Origin: Ferrimonas sp. YFM
GTDB taxonomy: Bacteria; Pseudomonadota; Gammaproteobacteria; Enterobacterales; Shewanellaceae
Length of the DNA: 64,000 bases
Assembly: GCF_030296015.1 (NCBI RefSeq)
Contig: NZ_AP027368.1
Span: forward strand, 1-64,000
Direction: 5' to 3'
Shown: one piece after another, positions 57,772-64,000 of the stretch
How positions within the stretch are numbered: the stretch's first letter is position 1
Layout of the letters: every line of letters starts with the position of its first letter
The notes under the pieces: generated by a model
Database searches by the model: none
Told to the model about the DNA's origin: nothing
What the model saw: the letters and a program-made list of their open reading frames with translations, nothing else
Translations under genes and position numbers: made by a program

Positions 57772-60021
57772 GTGTCTAAAGTACTGCGTTGCGCGACCGT
57801 TGGTAATCCCAACTCCGGTAAATCAACTCTGTTTAATGCCCTGACTGGTAATAACGTGTCTGTAGGTAACTGGGCAGGTGTCACCGTCGACAAGAAAGTG
57901 GGTAAGTTGAATCTGGCTGGAAAGAGTGCAGAGATTACCGACTTGCCGGGCCTTTACGATTTGGAAGCCGCCGATGGTGATGCGTTCATCGATGAAAAGA
58001 TCAGTCGTGAATTCCTGCTTGGGCAGGAGATTGATCTTCTGGTTAACGTTGTGGACGTGTCCCAACTGGAACGAAACCTCTATCTGACCACTCAGCTTCG
58101 TGAATTGAATGTTCCCATGCTGTTGGTACTGAACAAGTGTGATGTGACCGAGCGTCGCGGTATTAAGGTTGATACCGACGCCCTGGAAAAGCGCCTGGGT
58201 TGCAAAGTGGTGCAGATCAGCGCCAAGACAGAAGCCGGTCCCAAACAGGTGAAAGAGGCGATGTCAGCCATGGCGAAGGCCAATGAGGCTTGCGAACCTC
58301 TTGCCATCGATCTGGGGGCCGCTGTTGAGCAGTCTGTGACTGAGCTTGGGGGAGGCCGAGCCAGTGCCATTACCCGTCTTCTGTCCCAGGCTGATGAAGC
58401 AGCCCAGCAGGCGTCCAATAGGCTGGTGGCGCAGGATATCTCCCCCGCCGAGCATATCGCCGATCGCCGTTACCAGTTTATCGGTGAACTGATTCAGTCG
58501 GTGCTCTCTAAGCCTTCTGTTATCAAATCAATGACAGAGAAGCTGGACCATTATGCCCTGAGCCCCATGACTGGGGTGCCGATCTTCCTGGGTATGATGT
58601 ACCTGACCTTTATGTTTGCCATTAACATCGGGGCCTCCTTTATCGATTTCTTCGATATTGTCGCCGGCGCCATTTTTGTGGATGGTTCTGCCCTGCTGCT
58701 GGAGAGCGCGGGTCTGCCTGACTGGGTTGGTGCCATTGTGTCTGACGGCGTCGGGGCTGGTATCCAGACCGTGGCGACCTTTATCCCTGTTGTGGCCTTC
58801 CTCTATATCGCTTTGAGCATTCTGGAAGTCTCCGGTTATCTGGCCCGAGCCGGTTTCGTCATCGAAGGTGTAATGCAGAAGATCGGTCTGCCTGGCAAAG
58901 CCTTTGTGCCCCTGATTGTTGGCTTTGGCTGTAACGTGCCTGCCGTAACAGCAACCCGGGCTTTGGATACCAAGAGAGAGCGTATCGTAACGGCCATGAT
59001 GGCACCCTTTATGTCCTGTGGTGCTCGTCTGCCTGTATATGCCCTGTTTGTGGCGGCGTTCTTCCCTGAAAATGGCCAGAACCTAGTGTTCGCCCTGTAT
59101 CTGATCGGCATCGTGGCGGCCATCCTGACGGGCTTGCTGCTCCGCCATACCCTGCTGCCCGGTGAAGCCAGCCAGGGCTTCATGGAGCTGCCTGACTATG
59201 AGATGCCGACTCTGGGCGCCATCGGCCGCCGCACCTGGCAGCGCACCAAGCAGTTTGTTCTGGGCGCAGGTAAGACCATCGTTATCGTTGTCACCATTCT
59301 GAGCTTCTTTAACTCCATGGGTACCGACGGCAGCTTTGGCAACCAAGACTCTGAAAACTCTGTTCTGTCTGCGGCAGCTCAAGTTGTGACCCCAGTGTTT
59401 GATCCCATGGGTGTCAAAGAGGAAAACTGGCCTGCCACCGTTGGTGTAATTACCGGTATCTTCGCCAAAGAAGCGGTAGTGGGTACTCTGAACAGCCTGT
59501 ACAGCCAGGGTGGTGAAGAGGAAGCCGGAGAGTTCAGCCTGATCGGTGCTGTAAACGAAGGTCTGGCGACCATTCCCGAGAATATGTTCGGTATTGCCTG
59601 GGATGATCCTCTGGGCCTGAACATCGGTGACGCTCAGGATACTGACGCCATGGGTGAAGAGTTTGGTTTCGAAGCGGCGACCCTGAAGAACCTGGAAGCC
59701 CAGTTTGAAACCGGTGCGGCGGCCTTTGCCTACCTGCTGTTTATCCTGATGTATACCCCCTGTGCCGCAGTGCTGGGTGCCATGGCCGGTGAGTTTGGAT
59801 CTCGCTGGACCGCTTTCAGCGCGGTGTACACCTTTGTAGTAGCCTACGCGACAGCGACTCTGTTCTACCAGGCTTCCCGCCTGGTGGAAGAGCCAGCTCA
59901 TGCCCTGTTCCACATCGGCATCATTCTGATGCTGCTGGTGGCGGGTATCGCTTACTTGCGCAAAGTGGGCAAGCGCAGCCAGATGGGTGTCGGTGACATT
60001 CCGGTAGCCATTCAAGAGTAA
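57772..60021 (+). CDS. feoB: Ferrous iron transporter FeoB
   Basis: FeoB (749 aa) imports Fe(II) with an N-terminal GTPase domain. G1 GNPNSGKS (11-18), G3 DLPG and G4 NKCD are intact. The membrane part has the two gate regions with conserved cysteines, VGFGCNVPAV and SCGARLPVYALF, and the late YTPCAAVLGAM. The start is GTG 57772, 3 nt after feoA. No feoC follows: a terminator stands 17 nt downstream. Confidence 0.97.
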   Translation: MSKVLRCATVGNPNSGKSTLFNALTGNNVSVGNWAGVTVDKKVGKLNLAGKSAEITDLPGLYDLEAADGDAFIDEKISREFLLGQEIDLLVNVVDVSQLERNLYLTTQLRELNVPMLLVLNKCDVTERRGIKVDTDALEKRLGCKVVQISAKTEAGPKQVKEAMSAMAKANEACEPLAIDLGAAVEQSVTELGGGRASAITRLLSQADEAAQQASNRLVAQDISPAEHIADRRYQFIGELIQSVLSKPSVIKSMTEKLDHYALSPMTGVPIFLGMMYLTFMFAINIGASFIDFFDIVAGAIFVDGSALLLESAGLPDWVGAIVSDGVGAGIQTVATFIPVVAFLYIALSILEVSGYLARAGFVIEGVMQKIGLPGKAFVPLIVGFGCNVPAVTATRALDTKRERIVTAMMAPFMSCGARLPVYALFVAAFFPENGQNLVFALYLIGIVAAILTGLLLRHTLLPGEASQGFMELPDYEMPTLGAIGRRTWQRTKQFVLGAGKTIVIVVTILSFFNSMGTDGSFGNQDSENSVLSAAAQVVTPVFDPMGVKEENWPATVGVITGIFAKEAVVGTLNSLYSQGGEEEAGEFSLIGAVNEGLATIPENMFGIAWDDPLGLNIGDAQDTDAMGEEFGFEAATLKNLEAQFETGAAAFAYLLFILMYTPCAAVLGAMAGEFGSRWTAFSAVYTFVVAYATATLFYQASRLVEEPAHALFHIGIILMLLVAGIAYLRKVGKRSQMGVGDIPVAIQE

Positions 60022-60037
60022 GTCAAACTACTGATAT

Positions 60038-60067
60038 AAGGCAGCCCTAGGGCTGCCTTTTCTTTTT
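60038..60067 (+). terminator. Terminator of feoAB
   Basis: AAGGCAGCCC and GGGCTGCCTT form a perfect 10-bp stem with a 2-nt loop, followed by TTCTTTTT. Confidence 0.92.
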
Positions 60068-60111
60068 GTGTCCGATTCGGTGTATAAGGGGTCATTGAAG
60101 CGGGAGAGACT

Positions 60112-60447
60112 ATGATGAGATGGGTATCTGCCACGGCTGTGGTGCTGGCGTTGTTGGGCTATGCCCTGTTCCAACTGGGGGCTGGCGGCCGGCTGGCGAC
60201 TCAGTTAAATCAGCAACACAACAGCGATGTGGTGCTCTACAGCGCCAGCTGGTGCAGTGCCTGCGCCGCCACCCGCCAGTTTCTGACCGACAACCGCATC
60301 CCCTTTGTGGAGCTGGACATGGAGCAGGATCCACAGGGCTCCCGGGAGTTTGCCCAGTTTGGCGGCCACGGCATTCCCCTGGTGCTGGTCAAAGGCCGGG
60401 CCATTCGCGGCCATCAGCCCCAGCTGCTGATTCAGTCCCTCAGGTAG
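60112..60447 (+). CDS. Membrane-anchored glutaredoxin-like protein
   Basis: A 111-aa protein with an N-terminal hydrophobic segment (about residues 6-22, no obvious cleavage site) followed by a glutaredoxin/thioredoxin-like domain. The active site is SWCSAC (Cys48, Cys51), followed by the cis-Pro loop GIPLVL (TVP-like). It probably faces the periplasm, where it could reduce or isomerise disulfides; this is inferred from topology. A second ATG lies one codon in. Confidence 0.8.
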   Translation: MMRWVSATAVVLALLGYALFQLGAGGRLATQLNQQHNSDVVLYSASWCSACAATRQFLTDNRIPFVELDMEQDPQGSREFAQFGGHGIPLVLVKGRAIRGHQPQLLIQSLR

Positions 60448-60750
60448 AGCCGTCCCAGCCATACTCCTTCAGTTTTCGGTAGAGGGTGGCTTTCCCAATG
60501 CTGAGAATTTTCATCGCCTGGGCCTTGTTGCCTTTGCAGGCCCTTACCACCGACAGAATGTACTCCCGTTCCATTTCCTCCAGACTGAGGGCGTGGGCGG
60601 CGATCCTCTGGGGCAGGCCCATGGGGGCGTTCCCGCCTCTACCCCCTCACCTCCGAGGGAATAGTGGGAACCAGAGGTGGCGGCCAGTGCGCTGTCCATC
60701 ATCGCCAGGGGCAATGCCAGGACGGCGGTACGTAGTAGGCATTTCATCAT
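60440..60750 (-). pseudogene. Gene debris: signal-peptide ORF and Fis-type HTH remnant
   Basis: From 60750 a frame opens with a signal peptide (MKCLLRTAVLALPLAMMDSALA) but soon degenerates and stops at 60544. In another frame, 60440-60646 encodes ALSLEEMEREYILSVV..KGNKAQAMKILSIGKATLYRKLKEYG, the Fis-type DNA-binding end of an NtrC-class sigma-54 activator. It has no ATPase or receiver domain upstream. The likely reading is a deletion that joined the start of an exported-protein gene to the tail of a regulator gene. The small exported ORF could still be expressed. Confidence 0.6.
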
Positions 60751-61027
60751 TTTTCTCTCCAGAGCTGCCTCAGGAGACAGCCAACCCTGTGTGTAAGGAA
60801 TCGGGCTCTCTCATCGATTTGGCAATTCAGGAATAACCACTGGGGGTGCTTGATGGATGGGGCCCCGACATTGGAGAGTGCAGGGTTTATCCCATTGATT
60901 TGGTGTCTAAAAGCGGCGTCATGGTTCTCACTATAGGCATTTTTTTGATGTCCGTATTCTCAGGGTGAAACCCGAGTCTTGATTTGATTACTGGGTGTTT
61001 GTTCAGTGATGCGAAGGCGGGAGGTAC
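60751..61027. other. Intergenic stretch, nothing recognised
   Basis: This 277-nt stretch between the debris region and the gorA terminator shows no plausible gene, RNA or repeat. Confidence 0.5.
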
Positions 61028-61031
61028 AAAT

Positions 61032-61055
61032 AAGCCGCTCAGATGAGCGGCTTTT
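61032..61055 (-). terminator. Terminator of gorA
   Basis: AAGCCGCTC and GAGCGGCTT form a 9-bp stem around a 4-nt loop, with T residues on the plus strand and a weaker T-rich tail on the minus strand. It lies about 18 nt past the gorA stop and may work in both directions. Confidence 0.8.
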
Positions 61056-61072
61056 TCAGTTCAGTTTGGCCC

Positions 61073-62428
61073 TTAGCGCATAGTAACAAACTCTTCGGCG
61101 CTGGTGGGGTGCAGGGCCACTGTGTTGTCGAAGTCCGCCTTGGTGGCGCCCATCTTGATGGCCACGGCGAAACCCTGAAGGATCTCATCCATGCCGAAAC
61201 CGATGCCGTGCAGGCCGACGATCTTCTCCTCGGGGCCGGCACACACCAGTTTCATCTGGGTCTGCTGGCGGTGGGCGGTGACCGCGGTGTACATGGCGGC
61301 AAAGCCTGAGGTGTACACCTTGACGTTCTCCTCACCATACTGCTCCACGGCCTGAGGTTCGGTGAGGCCGATGGTGCCGATGGCCGGGTGGCTGAACACC
61401 ACAGTGGGGACCAGGGAGTAGTCCATCTTGGCGTTGGGCTGGTTGCCGAACAGGCGCTCGGACAGCTGGCGACCCGCTTTGACCGCTACCGGAGTCAGCT
61501 CGATGCCCCCCTCCATGATGTCGCCCACGGCGTGGATGCCGGGCACATTGGTGTTCTGGAATTCATCCACCGGGATAAAGCCACGCTCATTGACCTTGAC
61601 CCCGGCCGCCTCGATGTTGATGACGTCTGTGGCAGGTTCGCGGCCGATGGCCCAGATCAGGCTGTCCACATTGAGGCTGTTGCCGTTCTCCAGCTTCAGG
61701 GTCAGGCTGCCGTCCGCTTCCTTGACCACCTCGCTGGGGATGGAGTGGGTGTGCAGGGTGGGCCCCTCCTTCTCCATCAGTTCCACCAGGGTCTGGGTGA
61801 TCAGCGGATCGAAGCTGCGCAGGGGCGCATGCTTGCGCACCAGCAGGTGGGTTTCGCTGCCCAGGGAGTGCAGTACCCCGGCCAGTTCCACCGCAATGTA
61901 GCCGGCGCCAATCACCGCCACCCGTTTGGGCTGCTCGGTGAGGGCGAAGAAGCCGTTGGAGTCGATGCCGTGCTCGGCGCCGGGAATATTAGGGATGGTG
62001 GGGCGACCGCCGGTGGCGATCAGGATGTTCGGGGCGGTGTAGAGCTCGCCGTTCACCTCGACGGTGCGCTCATCGACAAACTTACCGAAGCCGTTGACCA
62101 GGGTGACGCCGTTGGCGTCCAGGCCACGGTTGTAGCCGCCGTGGATGCGCTCGATGTAGGCCTCGCGGCTCTCCACCAGCTTGCCCCAGTCAAACTTGTT
62201 GAGGGTGAGGTCGAAGCCGTAGTCCGGTCCGTACAGGTTGACCGCTTCCGCCACCTGGGCGCCGAACCACATCACCTTCTTCGGCACGCAACCGACGTTC
62301 ACGCAGGTTCCACCCAGGTGCTTGGCCTCGATAAGCAGCACCTTGGCGCCGCGCATGGCGGCCCGGTTGGCGGAAGCGATGCCGCCGCTGCCGGCACCGA
62401 GAACGATATAGTCAAATTGCTGAGCCAT
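61073..62428 (-). CDS. gorA: Glutathione reductase
   Basis: GorA (451 aa) reduces glutathione disulfide with NADPH and FAD. The FAD loop [14 protein letters not shown] and redox-active disulfide [13 protein letters not shown] are near the N-terminus. The NADP-binding region [27 protein letters not shown] has the arginine expected for NADPH. The C-terminal [11 protein letters not shown] carries the catalytic His-Glu pair of the partner subunit. It is downstream of the GST and sigma genes on the same strand. Confidence 0.96.
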   Translation of the reverse strand: MAQQFDYIVLGAGSGGIASANRAAMRGAKVLLIEAKHLGGTCVNVGCVPKKVMWFGAQVAEAVNLYGPDYGFDLTLNKFDWGKLVESREAYIERIHGGYNRGLDANGVTLVNGFGKFVDERTVEVNGELYTAPNILIATGGRPTIPNIPGAEHGIDSNGFFALTEQPKRVAVIGAGYIAVELAGVLHSLGSETHLLVRKHAPLRSFDPLITQTLVELMEKEGPTLHTHSIPSEVVKEADGSLTLKLENGNSLNVDSLIWAIGREPATDVINIEAAGVKVNERGFIPVDEFQNTNVPGIHAVGDIMEGGIELTPVAVKAGRQLSERLFGNQPNAKMDYSLVPTVVFSHPAIGTIGLTEPQAVEQYGEENVKVYTSGFAAMYTAVTAHRQQTQMKLVCAGPEEKIVGLHGIGFGMDEILQGFAVAIKMGATKADFDNTVALHPTSAEEFVTMR

Positions 62429-62569
62429 GGGAAAAATCCTTTGATGGTGAGCTGTAAATTGGCATAACTAGCCTAAGTTGTACTCTGATCTGGGGCCGGT
62501 CTCAAACGAAAACAAGGGATTGATTCAATCGGTTTAGGCGGAGGCAGCCTCCGCCTGAGAGAGTGAAGA

Positions 62570-63352
62570 TCAGCCGCAACAGCCACTGTCGCCACATCGG
62601 CTGGCGTCGGTGTCGCAGGCCTGGAGCTGATCACAACACTGCAGTTCGGTGCATTGCTGCTCCAGGGTGTGAGCATCGCAGTCGCACTTGGGGCAGTGCT
62701 GGTGGAGGCGCCCCAGCAGGGTACGTTCCGACAGGTAGTAGCCCTCGAAGCTGTCCATGAAGGCGTCGGAGACACTGGGGGCGGTCAGGCCACTGTCCAT
62801 CAGCGCCGCCTGCCAGGCCTGGACCCTTGGGAAACCGGCCAGGAAGTCGTAGCCGGTTTTCTCTTTGATGATCCAGGCTCGGTGCAGCACCGGCAGCCAG
62901 GCGATGTCCACCATGGAAAGGCTATTGCTGTTGAAGTAGCGGTGAGTGCCCAGCACCTTTTCCGCCTTGGCGAAGGCGCCGGCCAGCTTGGCGGTGCGCT
63001 CCACCAGGGTCTCGGCATCGCCGCTGCTCTGAGCGGAACACTGGACCAGGTACTGTTTGCTGCCCAGGTAGCTCCAGGCGCGGTTGAGCGCCTTCTGTTC
63101 CGGGGTGAGGTTTGGCTGTAGGGGGCCGAACTTGTCCTCCAGGTACTCGGCGATGGCGTCGGACTCGAACAGGGCGTTGCCCTGTTCGGTCAGCAGCAGT
63201 GGTACCTGGCCATTGGGGGAGATCTCCAGGAACCAGTCCGGTTTGTTGGCCAGCTCGATGTATTCCACTTGGTAGGGCAGCCCTTTGGCTTCCAGCAGGG
63301 CGGTGATGCGCTGGACGAAGGGGCAGATGGTAAAACTGATCACTTTCAGCAT
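62570..63352 (-). CDS. Omega-like glutathione S-transferase with Cys-rich tail
   Basis: A 260-aa protein. The N-terminal thioredoxin-like domain opens MLKVISFTICPFVQRI; Cys10 in CPFV is the omega-class type of active site, followed by SPNGQVPLL and the glutathione-binding ESDAIAEYL. A helical GST C-domain runs to about residue 215. The last 41 residues (220-260) hold ten cysteines, starting CPKCDC and ending CGDSGCCG, an unusual metallothionein-like extension. It lies 74 nt after a SigZ-like sigma gene and upstream of gorA. Metal-linked thiol chemistry is a guess. Confidence 0.85.
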   Translation of the reverse strand: MLKVISFTICPFVQRITALLEAKGLPYQVEYIELANKPDWFLEISPNGQVPLLLTEQGNALFESDAIAEYLEDKFGPLQPNLTPEQKALNRAWSYLGSKQYLVQCSAQSSGDAETLVERTAKLAGAFAKAEKVLGTHRYFNSNSLSMVDIAWLPVLHRAWIIKEKTGYDFLAGFPRVQAWQAALMDSGLTAPSVSDAFMDSFEGYYLSERTLLGRLHQHCPKCDCDAHTLEQQCTELQCCDQLQACDTDASRCGDSGCCG

Positions 63353-63426
63353 GGGGTTCTCCTAAGACATTTACTGTGATGCCTTAAGAGACGCAGGCGC
63401 TCAGCAAAGGACGCAAAATATTTTGG

Positions 63427-63957
63427 TCAGCAGTCGCAATTGCCCTTGGGGGTGTAGGCCTGCACCCCGCCTGGTCCGGTTTCCAGGGCGCAGCATGCCA
63501 GGATCTTCTGCCTCAGCTTTTCCCTTCCCCGCTGAACCCGGCTCTTGGCACCGGAGAGACTCAGCCCCAGCTGTTCGGCTACCTGCTGCTGGCTCTTGCC
63601 CTCCAGATCCGCCAGGGTCAGGGGCAGGCCATATTTCTCCGGCAGTTCGTTGATCAGCGGCCGCAGGCACTGGGCCAGTTCCTGATGGGCGAGCTGAGCC
63701 GTATCCTGTTGTGGCGCTTCGGGCTCCTGGTCCAGGGGGGCCCAGTCAGGGTGACGGCGATAGTGATCCATGATGGTGTTGTGGGCAATGCGGTAGAGCC
63801 AGGCCCCCAGGCTCTGCTGCTCCCTGAGTTGATGCTGCTTGCTGTGGGCCTTGAGGTAGATCTCCTGCAGGGCATCGTCGACGGCGGCTTCATCCGGGAG
63901 TCGGGCGATGAGGTAGGCGCGAAGCCTGTCTTTGTGGGCCTGCCAGTGATCCAGCAT
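63427..63957 (-). CDS. ECF sigma factor, SigZ-like
   Basis: A 176-aa extracytoplasmic-function sigma factor from ATG 63957 (AAGGAG 8 nt upstream). Region 2 includes DDALQEIYLKAH and LGAWLYRIAHNTIMDHYR; region 4 includes LEGKSQQQVAEQLGLSLSGAKSRVQRGREKL. The C-terminal tail has four cysteines (CCALETGPGG, then CDC at the end), a feature seen in SigZ-type factors and possibly a metal or redox sensor. No anti-sigma gene is next to it. The gene runs almost to the window's end. Confidence 0.88.
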   Translation of the reverse strand: MLDHWQAHKDRLRAYLIARLPDEAAVDDALQEIYLKAHSKQHQLREQQSLGAWLYRIAHNTIMDHYRRHPDWAPLDQEPEAPQQDTAQLAHQELAQCLRPLINELPEKYGLPLTLADLEGKSQQQVAEQLGLSLSGAKSRVQRGREKLRQKILACCALETGPGGVQAYTPKGNCDC

Positions 63958-64000
63958 GGGCGTTTCTCCTTCGGGGGTTAGTGTCACTGTAAGAGAGGTA

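Overview
The window reads as the oriC-proximal part of a gammaproteobacterial chromosome. It starts at dnaA and keeps gene blocks shared by Alteromonadales, Vibrionales and Enterobacterales: dnaA-dnaN-recF-gyrB, glyQS-tag, fadBA divergent from pepQ-yigZ-trkH-hemG, def-fmt-rsmB-trkA divergent from dprA-smg-yrdD-(purE)-tsaC-hemF-aroE-yrdB, and an rRNA operon beside the gamma-carbonic-anhydrase gene. GC-rich codon use, a complete menaquinone branch lacking only menB, feoAB, two hemG genes and parS sites near dnaA suggest a marine facultative anaerobe of the Shewanella/Ferrimonas kind. That placement is inference; the 16S gene at 39082-40635 would settle it.

Layout. 1-6013: replication genes. 6014-7325: terminators, two parS-like palindromes and guaC. 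7554-11245: glyQS and tag. 11293-14469: a large exported TolB-propeller/amidohydrolase. 14700-18421: tusA and the fatty-acid beta-oxidation genes fadA and fadB. 18618-23659: pepQ, yigZ, trkH, hemG, a HlyU-like regulator and a second hemG. 23699-29324 (minus): def-fmt-rsmB-trkA plus a second trkH. 29458-38129: LysM protein, dprA, smg, an M9 collagenase-like lipoprotein, a zinc-ribbon protein, purE, tsaC, hemF, truncated hemoglobin, aroE and a DUF1488 protein. 38133-38666: gamma-carbonic anhydrase. 38756-44386: rrn operon with P1/P2, 16S, tRNA-Ile, tRNA-Ala, 23S, 5S and terminator. 44387-47630: a repeat-rich island with two head-to-head IS1111-type (IS110 family) elements. 47631-53774: menF-D-H-C-E. 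53913-57210: glpK and small conserved proteins. 57538-60021: feoAB. 60112-63957: thiol-related genes (glutaredoxin-like protein, gorA, Cys-tailed GST, SigZ-like sigma factor) and a patch of gene debris.

The most unusual parts are: (i) four parS-like sites, two of them inside coding sequence; (ii) the IS1111 pair that splits one copy of a local hairpin repeat, with each element carrying about 230-245 nt of 3' non-coding DNA that partly resembles the disrupted target, as expected for bridge (guide) RNAs; (iii) an intrinsic-terminator-like hairpin inside the rRNA spacer; (iv) an omega-type GST with a 10-cysteine tail encoded just downstream of an ECF sigma factor that also ends in a Cys-rich tail; (v) duplicated hemG and trkH genes around a two-cysteine, HlyU-type repressor. 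Most of the rest is conserved housekeeping. No CRISPR array, prophage or recognised defence system was seen.
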